Shown here one piece after another: positions 1 through 11,221 of a DNA stretch of 64,000 bases. The notes below the pieces were generated by a model that was given only the letters and a program-made list of their open reading frames with translations, was not told the DNA's origin and made no database searches. The stretch lies in assembly GCF_001680005.1 (NCBI RefSeq), contig NC_033562.1, positions 868,001 through 932,000 of the forward strand. Direction: 5' to 3'. Position numbers and translations under genes: made by a program. Positions within the stretch are counted from its first letter, which is position 1, and each line of letters starts with the position of its first letter. Source of the stretch: Plasmodium coatneyi. Taxonomy: Eukaryota; Apicomplexa; Aconoidasida; Haemosporida; Plasmodiidae.

Positions 1-1167
1 CTCTCCTCCTAAATGGGTATTTCCTGCCGTGGCGTAAACCTCAAACACACCATTGTCGATGACTAAAATGGACACATCGAAAGTTCCTCCTCCTAAATCG
101 TAGACCAAAATGCTCGTCTCTTCCTTCTTGTCCAAACCGTAAGCCAAAGCTGCTGCAGTTGGTTCATTTATAATACGAACAATGTTTAAACCTGCAATGG
201 TTCCTGCGTCCTTTGTTGCTTGTCTCTGTGCATCATTGAAGTAGGCTGGTACTGTTACAACTGCGTTTTTAACTGGCTTTCCCAAAAAGGATTGAGCTAT
301 TTCTTTCATTTTTTCCAAAACCATGGCACTGATTTGTTCTGGCGCAAAGGTCGTCTTCTTATCCTTTATCTGTACTCTTATATTTGGCTTTCCTTCCTGG
401 TTTACAATTTCGTATGGCAATAAAGTCCTATCTTTCACAACTTCCTGGTCGTCAAACTTTCTTCCTATCAATCGTTTCACATCGAATACTGTCTGTGTGG
501 GGTGTAGGGTGGCTTCCAATTTAGCTGCTTCTCCCACTTTCCTTTCTCCGTCCACGAATGACACATAGGATGGCGTGATACGGTTTCCCAACTCATTGTT
601 CAATATTTCGACTCTGCCATTTTTGAAAACACCAACGCAACTGTAAGTCGTACCTAAGTCAATTCCGATCACGGGGCCTTCAACTGGAGAGTGAGCAGGG
701 GGAAAGTGGAACAGGTGTTTGTTTATGCATGAATGCGGGGCGGTCACGCAGGGGGTGAACAAGCGGTTCATATGTAATAACCACCAAGTGAAGCAACACA
801 TAAGGGGGTGGAGGGCAAACCCTCTTTTTAATTTTTTTTTTTCGCCCTTCCACCATTACATGTTGTGCGACTTGGCAGAGCGGTACAAATTCATCATGCC
901 AACGCGCAACGGTTTTTCCTCCCACCCCCTCATTCCACGATATCGCTATACGTGCTGCATGCTTCACTCGTGTTTGTTCCCTTAGGGGAAAATTTCCGAT
1001 GCTACCCCACGCATAAAGCGTGCATACGTTTTAAGCGTATGAACGTAGTGACGCATGCATTGACGCACTCACGAACGAAGTAGGTACTTACTGTTGGAAT
1101 CTATGGCCCTAATACAATTTAACACGCATAGCGCGAGGAGAAAAATAAACGGCCTCGTATTCCTCAT
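1..1167 (-). CDS. BiP: ER chaperone BiP/GRP78 (HSP70-2), 5' part, cut by window edge
   Basis: HSP70-family ATPase of the endoplasmic reticulum, which folds and translocates secretory proteins. Two exons are visible. Exon 1 (1092-1167) encodes 25 residues, MRNTRPFIFLLALCVLNCIR followed by AIDSN, a clear signal peptide. Exon 2 (683 down to 1, continuing off the window) resumes as IEGPVIGIDLGTTYSCVGVF, the HSP70 phosphate-1 motif. The nucleotide-binding domain then runs on to AGNTHLGGE at the left edge. The 408-bp intron (684-1091) has a GTAAGT donor and CAG acceptor and splits the codon after Asn25, so the leader sits on its own exon. Other HSP70 signatures visible on the minus strand include VPAYFNDAQRQ and the IVYDLGGGTFDV-type block. 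The leader separates it from cytosolic HSP70-1. The expected ER-retention tail lies outside the window and cannot be checked. Identification is firm. Confidence 0.96.
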
Positions 1168-3727
1168 CTTGACTACTTTTGCATGAACAAATGTGGGCGC
1201 AAAGAGGCTAAGTGCGCGTGAAAATAAATAGTTTTACGTATGTTCGTACGTGTATGTACTTATGTACGTATCCACGACGAATAGGTTAAAAAAGGGATGT
1301 GTTCTGACTCAAACGAACAACACGTGAAAGATTCAAAATCATTCAAAATGGGAAAAAAAAAAAAAAAAATAATAAAATAAAAATAAGGCTCTTAAAAAAT
1401 GTTGAGAAAACGGGAAATGGTTTTTAATTTTTTACATGCATGTTGCGTATGTACATATGTGCTTACATATATATACATGTATCAATGTTGCGCGTGGATC
1501 ATATGCATTTTTACGCGTTATTTTATTTTATTTTTTTTTTTTTTTGAGGTGATGAGTTTCACAGCACTTTTCCTCGCAATGGCGTAATACATGCTTGCAA
1601 TGCAGTTTACGCTTCGCCTCTTTTTTATACATGATTTACGGTATGTATTCAGCGCTTCACATTTGTTTGTGCTGTTTTACCTTTATTTTTTTGTTTTATT
1701 GTTTTCAACCCCAAGGGTCATGAGGATAGGTGCGCAACTTTTTCTTCTTGTTGAACACATATATATATAGTGCCAAGTGGCAAAACCGTTTATGTATGTA
1801 CGTATGAATCATATATATGTGCACCTGTTTTTATTGCTTGCAATTTGCACTTGTTCTTTTTTTTTTTTTTTTTTTTTTTTTTACCAAATTAAGCGCCAAC
1901 TTTGACCTGTGCCGTGCGCTAATCCGATCAGCAGAAATCACGACCGAGCTTTTTAAGCCCTCTCACGGGGGGTGTTACTTTGCGCGCCAATTGGAGGGGA
2001 GGAATAAGAAAAACGCTCGACAATAATTCCAAATGGGAAATTCACTGATGGAGCAGCTACTGACGGCACATTTGGCGTTCTAAGAATGAATGCCAAGTGA
2101 CGACTTGTGATACAAGCTTATGGCATACATTTCACGTTCTTCGTACAAGGAAAAAAAAAAAAAAATGTACCGCAAATTTTTGTTCATTCCAGTATTTTTT
2201 GCCGGGAGTGGGAATTGCCTCTGGATGCGTTTGCGATATTGTTGTGACCTTTGGAATGACCATTTGGCTCCACGTATTTTCCGCAAAAGGTTATTCTTTT
2301 TATTTTTTTCTTTATACAAACTTCTGGGTGGTGTTATCATTATGGTAGCTTGCGCACCTTGACCATTATGAGGGACGGGCAAATCGGCGCCACTCATTGC
2401 TCACACACGGAACAGTGCGAGCAAAGAAATATGCATATATAATGTGTGTTATACATTTTTTATATAACCGTCTGTGTACCCCCTTTCAACCCCAACTTTA
2501 ACCACACCAGTGTTGGGGGCACCTCCAAAATTGCTACAGACGTGCTCGCCAAAATTGTTCATTCTGGGAAAGGTGAAAAAAGGAAATGTGGAAAATAGCT
2601 CGAAAAAGGCATACAAGCCAAAAAAAAAAAAAAAAAAAGAAAACAGCCAAAGATTTGAACGAACAAACCATACCCCATGTAACACACACCGAATGGGTTT
2701 CCCTCCTACTGAAAAAGCAAATGTTGCGAATAGAAGTAACGTGGCCAATTTGGGGTCACCCTACCAAATGCGTATTCTTCATTTGTGAATCCCCGGAGGG
2801 TTAACCAGACATTCGCGCCCACTTCGGTTAGTGGCTCCTGCACGTGGTCTGACCGATTTGCTGACCGGCCCACCGACCGACTGACCATTTTTACACACAC
2901 GCAGATGAAAAGAAAAAAAATGCAAAGTCGAGCTACTCAGGATGATCACTTTTTACTTCCGTTTAAAATTCCCAATAAATTCGTAAAAATGGCTCACTGT
3001 GCTGATTATTTTATATATATTTTTTTTTTTATTCACCCCTATGTTCTAATTGAGTCGATATAACAATGTGCGAGGCGGAAATGTTGGCAAATTTCGTAGG
3101 CACACCCTTAAATGCTCCATCCCTCCGTTACAGCGCAACGGGGGAAATAGTAAAAATATTTTACACCATTTTGGTACACCCGTATGTACATAATCTTCGC
3201 GGAATTGCAAAAGTGATACCATCGTAATGACCTCACTTGTCATTACGAATTAGTTAACCGTTTTGGGAATTCCTCAATTGGGGAAATAAAAAATAATAGA
3301 ACAAAAAAAGCACGTCACAGTGTAGCGCGGTTAAACGGTTCCGCGGCTCAGTACATCACAACGATGTGCGTTGCCCCACCGCATGATGGAAAAAAAAAGA
3401 AAGGAGTGCATCCCACCTTTTGAAAAATAAAAGCGGGACAATCATGATGCGACCGAATTGGCGCGTATGACACGTTTAGCAACACTGGGAGTGAACGGGA
3501 CGAGATAATGGGGGAGACGCACAAGGGATGTACCCCTTAAATGTATTGAAAAAATGGACAAATCACCCCGCGCAGAGCATGATCGCATGCACTGGTCGGA
3601 TAACGCAGTGGTTATTTTGCCATAGGGAGAGGGGCACACAAATTGTTCGGTTCGGAGAACAAAAATAATGCGCGAAGTTTGTCCTTTCTTTTGAAGTTAC
3701 CTACAGGGGGAGAATGCCCTTCCCTCC
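1168..3727. other. Intergenic: BiP upstream region and 3' flank of the next gene
   Basis: About 2.6 kb without a credible gene. It holds the promoter and 5' UTR side of BiP (reading left) and the 3' flank of the gene ending at 3728. It is A/T rich, with homopolymers such as the T run near 1858-1882 and A runs near 1351, 2150 and 2622. Open frames here are short, overlap on both strands and often begin at non-ATG codons. I see no tRNA cloverleaf or other RNA gene. Confidence 0.6.
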
Positions 3728-5029
3728 TCACGAACTCAACTCGATAATCAAATACTGGTAAAAGAAGTTCCTTCTTCGTTTGCCCAAATGGTCACGTATA
3801 TTATCCCGGTACAGTCGATTTTTCTCATTTATGTTTTTTATGTCAATTTCGTTATCGCTGCAGTTATAGGTGGAGCTGGAAGAAACTTCTACATCGTCCA
3901 ACAGGGTTGCAAAGTTATCTCCTTGCTGTTCGATGCTTTCGGTTTTTTCTCCATTAGGGTGGATGGTCGCGTCGTAGCTAGTTGGTATTTGTCGAGAGGG
4001 ATCCCCTGGTTTACACACCCCCTTTGACTTCAACTTGGCACAGTTAGACTTAACATCAAAGAAGTTTACCTGGCCAAATAATTCGTTGTCCCGAAAAAGG
4101 TAGTGGTGCTTGCAATCCTTGAGCAGCGTTTTATAAATATGCAAATAAAAATTGTCACTTATTAGATTCTCATCAATGTAGATAATGTTGTAGCAGTTGT
4201 ACGGCAGCAAAGACGACGACTCCTCTGTAATCTTGATGAAGTATTTTACATGACTACGCAGAAGAATGATGTTATTACAAATGCTTAACTCACATGGAGA
4301 GATAAAAGAGCTATTTGGAAGAATAATGGAAAAATTCTTGTTTTTGAAGTAATATTCTAGCGTGTACAAAATATCGACAGTGTTATTAGTTCGACTCATA
4401 AGACTTAGAAGAAAAAACGCCAACAAGGTTTTCCTAAAATCGCACTGGAAATATTTCCCTAGTAATTTGTACAGATTGGATAAGATTGACTTAAAACCCA
4501 GACTGCCATTATGTATCTGCCTATTGAATGAAAAAACATCTCTCGTGGTGTCTTTAATGATTTGTTTTACATCTGGGTAGAAATTTTTATTTTTCATACT
4601 TCTCCAGATTTTTAAAAAAAAATATTTATTTTTCAGTAGGTATTGTTTGTACATGTGGAATGATTTTTCCTCGGACAGTTGTTGCATCTCATCGTTGTCC
4701 GTTTCAAAGGTGACTTCAATGCATTTTGCTATTTCCCGTATGATCTCTTCGTCTTTTCTCCTTCTTAACAATTTGAGCAAAAATATATAATGGTTAATTA
4801 TTTCAATTTGCGTTTTTTCTACATTAATTTCTGTTTTTCGGAACTCATTTTTGGTGTTAAAAATGGTATAATGGTGGTTCATTTTTTCATCGAATAGCTT
4901 TCTGTTCACGCTTCCACTGGGGAAGGTCACCTTCTGCGTCGGCATTAGAGGGTCCTCCCCCTCGCTCTCCCCCCCTTCGTAGTCCTCTTCTATTTCGCGC
5001 AGGTCGGCCACCAGCTTGTCCGCATTCAT
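3728..5029 (-). CDS. Conserved-type Plasmodium protein of unknown function, 433 aa
   Basis: A single open exon with an ATG at 5029. I do not recognise the family. The first 35 residues are acidic (DLREIEEDYEGGESEGED). The middle (about 60-330) is Lys/Asn/Phe rich and predicted by eye to be mostly helical. The last 90 residues are polar and low complexity with an Asp/Asn/Ser-rich part, ending RRRNFFYQYLIIELSS. There is no signal peptide or clear membrane segment, so it is probably cytosolic or nuclear. Codon use and Asn/Lys bias match neighbouring real genes, and no frame breaks occur over 1.3 kb. It has the same orientation as the GPN GTPase to its right, about 570 bp away, which is normal spacing rather than an operon. 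It could be a highly diverged member of a known helical family. Confidence 0.8.
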   Translation of the reverse strand: MNADKLVADLREIEEDYEGGESEGEDPLMPTQKVTFPSGSVNRKLFDEKMNHHYTIFNTKNEFRKTEINVEKTQIEIINHYIFLLKLLRRRKDEEIIREIAKCIEVTFETDNDEMQQLSEEKSFHMYKQYLLKNKYFFLKIWRSMKNKNFYPDVKQIIKDTTRDVFSFNRQIHNGSLGFKSILSNLYKLLGKYFQCDFRKTLLAFFLLSLMSRTNNTVDILYTLEYYFKNKNFSIILPNSSFISPCELSICNNIILLRSHVKYFIKITEESSSLLPYNCYNIIYIDENLISDNFYLHIYKTLLKDCKHHYLFRDNELFGQVNFFDVKSNCAKLKSKGVCKPGDPSRQIPTSYDATIHPNGEKTESIEQQGDNFATLLDDVEVSSSSTYNCSDNEIDIKNINEKNRLYRDNIRDHLGKRRRNFFYQYLIIELSS

Positions 5030-5602
5030 TTTATAGCGGGGTGGAAGTATGGCAAACTAGCAAAGCAAGGGAGCGCTCACATGAGTACAAATCTGTGTGA
5101 ACAACTATCTACGTCGTATCTGTGCTAGCAAATGGAAACGCATACAGGTGACCGGCTTACCCGTGAGCTGACGCCGTGACTGCTATATATGGCGCAAATT
5201 GAACGGGTTCCCCACGTAGGCGTATTCTCCCTCCGTAGGGGATGTAGCGACTTGTTGACAAAAAAAAAAAAAAAAAAAAAAAAAAGAACGAGCTACTTCC
5301 AGCCGCGCTAATGTGGCTAGGGGCGTGAAAATTGCAGTTTGCTCGCCCCAAGAGGGTTACACGCGCAAAACGAAGCACGCCGCGCCATATAACCTCGAAT
5401 GTTAGCACTCCAAAGGGGTCATTTCAAATTGAGAATTTTTTTTTGTGTTCTCAATTGTCAGCCAAAATTTTTCTACAGCTGCGCGAGTTACATTCCCGCT
5501 GCGAAGTGTTGGCCACATTTGATGACCACTTTTGTGTTTGCTCATTTACGTGTGGGGTTGACCTTCCTGCATGACGACACGGGGGAGGCGAATCCGCTTT
5601 TC
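5030..5602. other. Intergenic between two same-strand genes
   Basis: Holds the upstream region of the 433-aa gene and the 3' flank of the GPN GTPase. A 25-base A run lies near 5261-5285. No gene or RNA is seen. Confidence 0.5.
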
Positions 5603-6664
5603 TCACCCATGAGGGGGGTGCCCAGATTGGGACGCAAACTTTTCTTCATCCGAAACATGGACGATCCTTTCCTGAATATCATCACAGTCATACTCAATGG
5701 CCTCAACGTACGTGTCGAACAGAGAGTACTCCGAGTAGATGGAGCTGAAGCGAAATCCATTAGCTCCGTCGATAATTTTTAGCAACTTAAGAACACTATA
5801 TTTGTCTTGTATATCCAGCAGGGCAAAGTTGATCATGTTGTAATCTTCCACCGTTTCGCAAATGTACTCGTTTAGCTTCAGATATTTGTTGGAGAATCTT
5901 CGGTAGTTTTTCTTAGCATTTTTTATGTTACCACTATTTATTTCATCCTCTATGACCTGCTTGATGGGGCGGCCTGCACAGTAACTTGGGTCATTTGAGC
6001 AGCTTCTTGGTGCATCCCCCATGTCGGAATCGGACGAGGACTCATTCTGGTAGCGTGCATACAACATGAGCTGCTCCAAGTTCTGCGCTTCGACGTAGTA
6101 ACTTAGAGGGAAATTCAAATCGTCCTTAAAATATTTTAACAAGTCAATTTTAGAGAAAACATTCACATGGGGTAATTCCAAGTGAATTTGACTACACAAG
6201 GATAACAGTAGTGCACTAACATATTTATAGTTGTCGGAGCATAGAGTGCTATCAACAATGTGCACCGAAGTTAGTCTACAATTTATCTTGGTCATTTTTT
6301 GAACAATCTTCCTCAAGGCGTCATTATGTGTATATAGTTCTACTTGTCCTGGGGTATCAATAAGAAGGTAGTGATCTTTGTGTTCATTTAATTTTTCCTC
6401 TAGCCAGTCAAAGTTCGTTAGTAAATATTCCATGCAATATATGAGAGTGCCATTGGGTCCTAAGCCCAAGTCGCAGAAGACTTTTTTTATATCCACAAGC
6501 TCACTAATGTTTACGTCTGCTTTGTATACGTCATTCTCCACAAAGGGGTCCAAATTGATGAGCACTAATTTTCTGTTTATCTGCTTCAGTATGTGTTCCA
6601 CTCCTGCCACGTAAGTGGACTTCCCGGACCCCGGCGGCCCGATGATCAGCTGCCCGAACCACAT
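5603..6664 (-). CDS. GPN2: GPN-loop GTPase, GPN2-like
   Basis: A small GTPase of the GPN/ATPBD1 family, which in other eukaryotes helps assemble RNA polymerase II and carry it to the nucleus. The product is 353 aa. The P-loop GPPGSGKST is at residues 9-17, right at the N-terminus as in GPN2. The diagnostic GPN loop (LGLGPNG) is at 66-72. The G3 motif DTPGQVELY is at 103-111. The G4 position reads FSKIDLL (170-176), giving SKxD in place of the canonical NKxD, a substitution common in this family. An acidic serine-rich insertion (SSSDSDMGDAPRSC, about 212-225) precedes the C-terminal helices. Length is close to that of other GPN2 proteins. GPN1 and GPN3 are the alternatives; the MWFGQLIIGPPGSGKST opening favours GPN2. 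It is divergent from PRP43 across 1.7 kb. Confidence 0.93.
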   Translation of the reverse strand: MWFGQLIIGPPGSGKSTYVAGVEHILKQINRKLVLINLDPFVENDVYKADVNISELVDIKKVFCDLGLGPNGTLIYCMEYLLTNFDWLEEKLNEHKDHYLLIDTPGQVELYTHNDALRKIVQKMTKINCRLTSVHIVDSTLCSDNYKYVSALLLSLCSQIHLELPHVNVFSKIDLLKYFKDDLNFPLSYYVEAQNLEQLMLYARYQNESSSDSDMGDAPRSCSNDPSYCAGRPIKQVIEDEINSGNIKNAKKNYRRFSNKYLKLNEYICETVEDYNMINFALLDIQDKYSVLKLLKIIDGANGFRFSSIYSEYSLFDTYVEAIEYDCDDIQERIVHVSDEEKFASQSGHPPHG

Positions 6665-8372
6665 GGAGGGTTTAACCGGTTGAACAGCAGGGCGGTTACC
6701 AAAGTAGTAGGAAATGACCCTTCTACGGCTTCCACCTTGGAGTACTCACCCCCCTTTTTTACATGCATCTATGTGTAGGTTCCCTTATGACATCATTTCT
6801 TACAAATCAATGCTGCAGCGGCGGGTGCACATGGGAAATATGAACCGAACTGTTCACGGAGCAACCACCCTTTTATTTTAACTGTCTTTCCAATTTGACC
6901 TCGAAATGTTGCACCCCTTCTATTGTCTGTCTTCCCTTCTACTAAACCGTTGGACTTAACTACACATGGAGAGAAAAAAAAAAAAAAAAAAAGGAATGAG
7001 TAATCAGACAAGGGGTGCACAAAAGAGGATGGGGATACACCCGTTCGTTCTGTTCACGTAATTTCTCCCTGCCCCGTATTATAACGTTCCAATCATTATG
7101 TGTAAAGAAGGCACATGTCATTCATTCGCGCTTCTACTAAGGCAACGTGACAACTACGCTTCGATTATATATTGAAAATGCGTGCAGGTGGCGACATAAA
7201 ACGTATATGGTGTAGGGTAAGGGAAATATGCCAAGTGGGGGGGGAGGTCCCCTGTTCTGTTCTGCCTTCTTTTGGCTAGCAGCAGAGGAATGACATATGT
7301 TTAACGGGGGATAATCAAAAGTGGAGGATATACAAAAAGATAGATCGGCGAAGAATCGCGAGCAACGCGCTAGGGGATGCTTTCCCCAGAGGAGGATTGC
7401 AATTTTTTTTCGTTCTTACTTGAGAAAGTGGTGAAAGGGTTTATGAGGAATTGACGCGTTTCCTTATTGCCAGGACAATAAGATCATATCATATGCGAAA
7501 TGTAGCTGTCGTGATTTCTACCCAAACGGGTGACAAATTATGCGTCCTTCCGAGAATCCCCAAATGGCAATGATCCAATTAGATGTAGTGAGAAAAAAAA
7601 AAAAAAAAAAAAAAAATTAACCTGAACACGACATTGCGTGACGCACCACGACATGCAAAGCGGGAAAATTAGCCTTTTTTTTTTTTTAACAATTTTTTTA
7701 TGTACCTGCGCAGATGAATGGTTTGACTTGCAGGGCCCCATATGGTTACCTCAATGGAGTAACTCCTCACAGTGAAACTAATTTGTATCAAATTTAGAGG
7801 AAATCTTGGAAGAAGTTTTGGAAGCGCCTTCACCGCAATTTTGGCAGCAATTTTGGGATCAAATTTGGGTTCTAATTTGGAACCTTACTTTCGATTCGCG
7901 CTTGCCGAATTAGCGCCACATGCACAATAATCCCTTGTTTGGATACCGAGCGGGTAGTTTACTTAATTTGTTGTGGTGAAGGATCCCACATTGAAGTCGC
8001 ATATAAGCAGCTGAAGGGAACCCTTTATTTTTGGCGTATCCTTTTTTTGGAGGGACAGAGGGGTAGACCATCTGTATGATCAGTTACTGTTAGCACGTAG
8101 GAGAAAGGAGGACTGCGAGTGGGTAGATCTCCAAGGAATTATCATACATGGTAGGGAGAGGAAGCCCATGTCAGATGTAATGAACACAAAAGCGGACACT
8201 CATTTGGCAGAATCCCCCCAGTTAGGTCGATTCAACTGCCTATCTGTTTGTCGCATCGTACCAGGGGTGGGCAGTTACACGTATGCATAAAGGTTCATAC
8301 GTGCCCGTATGTGCATATTTGTTTTGCGCTTCTACATAAGAGCGTAGCGCAACGTAGCCACTGGTAGGAAAA
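6665..8372. other. Divergent promoter region between GPN2-like gene and PRP43
   Basis: Both genes read away from this 1.7-kb region, so it should hold both promoters and 5' UTRs. It contains A/T runs near 6976, 7591 and 7676. Around 7784-7885 there is an irregular repeated pattern of GGAA/TTTTGG words (aaatcttggaagaagttttg and variants). No ORF is convincing and no RNA gene is seen. Confidence 0.5.
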
Positions 8373-10913
8373 ATGGACCCAGTGTTGAATGGCCTATCCG
8401 AAAAGGATGCGGAGCCCGCTGATGGGAAGGGGGACCCGCCAGCCCCAAGTGAAAACTCCAAAAGGAAAAACGCACACACGTTAAGTGACGATTATAGTAG
8501 TAAGAAGAAGGCAAAGGTGGGCCATGCGTTAGAGGGAGATCCCTTTGAGGAAGGGGAAGATGATGGTCAAACGGGGGGTGCACAAAATAAGGAAGAAGGC
8601 AGCTCATACGACGGGGAGGAGGATCCCTATTGTGCAGACAAGGGTGGTAATAGTGAAGTGAATGACACAAAACACGATGATCACAGTGGTCATGACAGTA
8701 ACAACGATGAGGGGGAGACGGAGACGCAAAATAAGCAGAGCAGGAATAAACAGAACAGTGATGGGGAAAATATCCCCAAGGAGGGAGACCCCTACCCGGA
8801 AACGCCCTTTCCAAGGGGAATCCCAACGGGGGAGGGATCCTACCAAAGGGGCAGAGAACCTGGCGTAGGCGAACCGGAACCCCCACTCATAAACAAACTG
8901 ACAAACGAACCATATAGCGAAAGGTACCTCCAGCTACTGGAGGACAAGAAAAAACTGCCAGCATGGAGTGCGAAAAAAAACTTTCTAAAGCTCTTTAAAA
9001 AAAACGACGTGTTGATTATCGTAGGAGATACAGGAAGTGGAAAGACAACACAGATATCACAATTCGTATTGGAGTCTAAGTTTGCCGAAAAGAAGTCCAT
9101 AGCTGTGACCCAACCAAGGAGAGTTGCTGCCATGAGTGTAGCCGCAAGAGTTTCAGAAGAGTTAGATGTAGAGCTAGGAACGTATGTAGGATACACCATC
9201 AGGTTCGAAGATCGATCTAGTACAAGAACGGTCATAAAATATTTGACAGACGGTATGTTGTTAAGAGAATCAATGTATGACCCCTTGTTAAAAAGATACA
9301 ACACCATCATTTTGGACGAAGCTCACGAAAGGACCTTAGCCACGGATATCCTCTTCGGGGTAATAAAGAATATACAAGAGCAGAGGAACGATTTAAAGTT
9401 AATAGTCATGTCTGCAACGCTAGATGCAGGGAAGTTTCAGAAGTTCTTTAATGGGTCCCAAATATTAAATATCCCAGGGAGGCTATACCCTGTGGAAATA
9501 TTTTATACCCTACAAGCAGAGAAGGATTACATAAGGGTGGTCATAAGGACGGTGTACGACATACATGTAAATGAGGACGAGGGGGACATTCTTGTCTTCC
9601 TCACTGGAGAGGAGGAAATAGAAATGACGAAAAAAGAAATTGAAAAATTAGTTTCGAAAAATGAAAGTGCTGGTCAGTTGGTAGTGTTACCCCTTTATTC
9701 TTCACTACCATCGACTCAGCAACAGAAAATATTCGAACCTGCTCCCAAGCCAAGATTTAAAGGAGATAAAATGGGGAGAAAATGTATCCTGTCCACTAAC
9801 ATCGCAGAAACTTCCCTTACTATAGAAGGAATCGTCTACGTTATCGACCCTGGGTTTTCAAAACAGAAGGTTTACAACCCAAGGGCAAGAGTAGAATCTT
9901 TATTAATAGCTCCCATTTCGAAAGCGTCCGCTCAGCAAAGAGCTGGAAGAGCAGGAAGAACAAAACCAGGCAAATGTTTTCGACTCTACACAGAAAAGTG
10001 TTTCGAGCAAACATTACCTGAACAGACATACCCAGAAATTTTAAGATCCAACTTAGGTTCTGTTGTCTTAAATTTAAAAAAATTAGGAATTGACGATTTA
10101 GTTCATTTCGATTTTATGGACCCACCGGCACCAGAGACGCTGATGAGAGCCTTAGAACAACTGAACTATTTAGGAGCCTTAGATGATGAGGGAGAATTAA
10201 CCCAGAAGGGACACTTCATGTCTGAATTTCCTGTAGATCCTCAGCTAGCCAAAGTGCTGATTGAGTCCCCAAGTTATGGCTGTTCCAGCGAAATACTAAC
10301 CATTGCAGCCATGCTTTCTGTGCCCTACTGTTTTTTAAGGCCAAAAGTGAAAGGCAAAGAAGCAGACGAAATGAAAACGAGATTCTCACACCTAGATGGA
10401 GACCACCTAACTCTTATGAATGTCTTCCATGCTTTTGTCAATTATAACCGAATGGATATAAATGCCTCCAAAAAATTCTGTTACGATTATTTTTTAAATC
10501 ATAGAGCTATGACATCTGCCCAGAATGTTAGAAACCAACTCATCAGAACAATGGAAAAAATGGAACTAAAAATTGTTTCCATGAACCCATCCAACCCTGA
10601 CTACTATGTAAATATAAGGAAGGCTTTGCTGAGTGGGTTCTACCAACAAGTGGCCTACAAAACTAGCAAAGGGTACTACATCACCGTGAAGGACATTCAA
10701 ATAGTTACTCTACACCCGTCAACAGTATTTCAAATAAACCCTGAATGGGTCATGTATCACGAACTTATTTTAACCACAAAAAATTTTATAAGAACGGTCA
10801 GCAGAATTGATGGTAAGTGGCTGCTTGAGATTGCTAGGAGCTACTACGACTTGGACGACCTGCCAAACAGCGAGGCGAAGAATGAGTTACGCATGATTCT
10901 TAGGAAGTCCTAA
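8373..10913 (+). CDS. PRP43: Pre-mRNA-splicing factor ATP-dependent RNA helicase PRP43 (DHX15 family)
   Basis: A DEAH-box RNA helicase that releases the intron-lariat spliceosome and also works in ribosome biogenesis; nuclear and nucleolar. The product is 846 aa, intronless, with an ATG at 8373. Residues 1-165 are an acidic, charged low-complexity extension with a basic patch (SSKKKAKVG), longer than in yeast. The helicase core then has motif I GDTGSGKTTQ (from residue 218), DEAHERT (from 315), SAT (MSATLDAG), and motif VI QRAGRAGR (from 522). After it come the winged-helix, ratchet and OB-fold regions with the typical VAYKTSKGYYITVKDIQIV and PEWVMYHELILTTKNFIRTV blocks. The DEAH box and strong C-terminal match separate PRP43 from PRP2, PRP16 and PRP22. 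A 3' junction of about 300 bp faces the J-protein gene tail to tail. Confidence 0.96.
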   Translation: MDPVLNGLSEKDAEPADGKGDPPAPSENSKRKNAHTLSDDYSSKKKAKVGHALEGDPFEEGEDDGQTGGAQNKEEGSSYDGEEDPYCADKGGNSEVNDTKHDDHSGHDSNNDEGETETQNKQSRNKQNSDGENIPKEGDPYPETPFPRGIPTGEGSYQRGREPGVGEPEPPLINKLTNEPYSERYLQLLEDKKKLPAWSAKKNFLKLFKKNDVLIIVGDTGSGKTTQISQFVLESKFAEKKSIAVTQPRRVAAMSVAARVSEELDVELGTYVGYTIRFEDRSSTRTVIKYLTDGMLLRESMYDPLLKRYNTIILDEAHERTLATDILFGVIKNIQEQRNDLKLIVMSATLDAGKFQKFFNGSQILNIPGRLYPVEIFYTLQAEKDYIRVVIRTVYDIHVNEDEGDILVFLTGEEEIEMTKKEIEKLVSKNESAGQLVVLPLYSSLPSTQQQKIFEPAPKPRFKGDKMGRKCILSTNIAETSLTIEGIVYVIDPGFSKQKVYNPRARVESLLIAPISKASAQQRAGRAGRTKPGKCFRLYTEKCFEQTLPEQTYPEILRSNLGSVVLNLKKLGIDDLVHFDFMDPPAPETLMRALEQLNYLGALDDEGELTQKGHFMSEFPVDPQLAKVLIESPSYGCSSEILTIAAMLSVPYCFLRPKVKGKEADEMKTRFSHLDGDHLTLMNVFHAFVNYNRMDINASKKFCYDYFLNHRAMTSAQNVRNQLIRTMEKMELKIVSMNPSNPDYYVNIRKALLSGFYQQVAYKTSKGYYITVKDIQIVTLHPSTVFQINPEWVMYHELILTTKNFIRTVSRIDGKWLLEIARSYYDLDDLPNSEAKNELRMILRKS

Positions 10914-11221
10914 CGGGGGAGGATGCACTTCTCCTCCCAGGTTGACTTTTTTACCAGTTGGGTCGGCAGATCCCTCCACCCATACACAATTTGTTTGCAC
11001 ACCAACCAACCGTCATTTTTGCAAAGAACAAAGACTTACGTTAGTGTTCCTGAGAACAAATGTTAAAGCGTTCCTCGCGCGGCGCTAAAACATAGCAGCG
11101 TGATAAACGTAATAAGGCAAATGCGTAGCTGTGCCGTGAGGTACAAAAAAAGTTGTCACTTTCCCGCCGGCGCTGCAAACATAGTAAGGATGGTGAAGCG
11201 CAAATATATTGGTGCGCTCGG
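10914..11221. other. Convergent 3' flanks of PRP43 and the J-domain gene
   Basis: A short tail-to-tail spacer of about 308 bp. The two 3' UTRs probably approach or overlap. There is no gene and no clear terminator signal; eukaryotic polyadenylation signals are not readable with confidence here. Confidence 0.5.

Noticed and set aside
8332..8886. 184-codon frame antisense to the start of PRP43
   Set aside because: Opposite-strand shadow of PRP43's low-complexity N-terminus, Pro/His/Ser rich, with no family signature.
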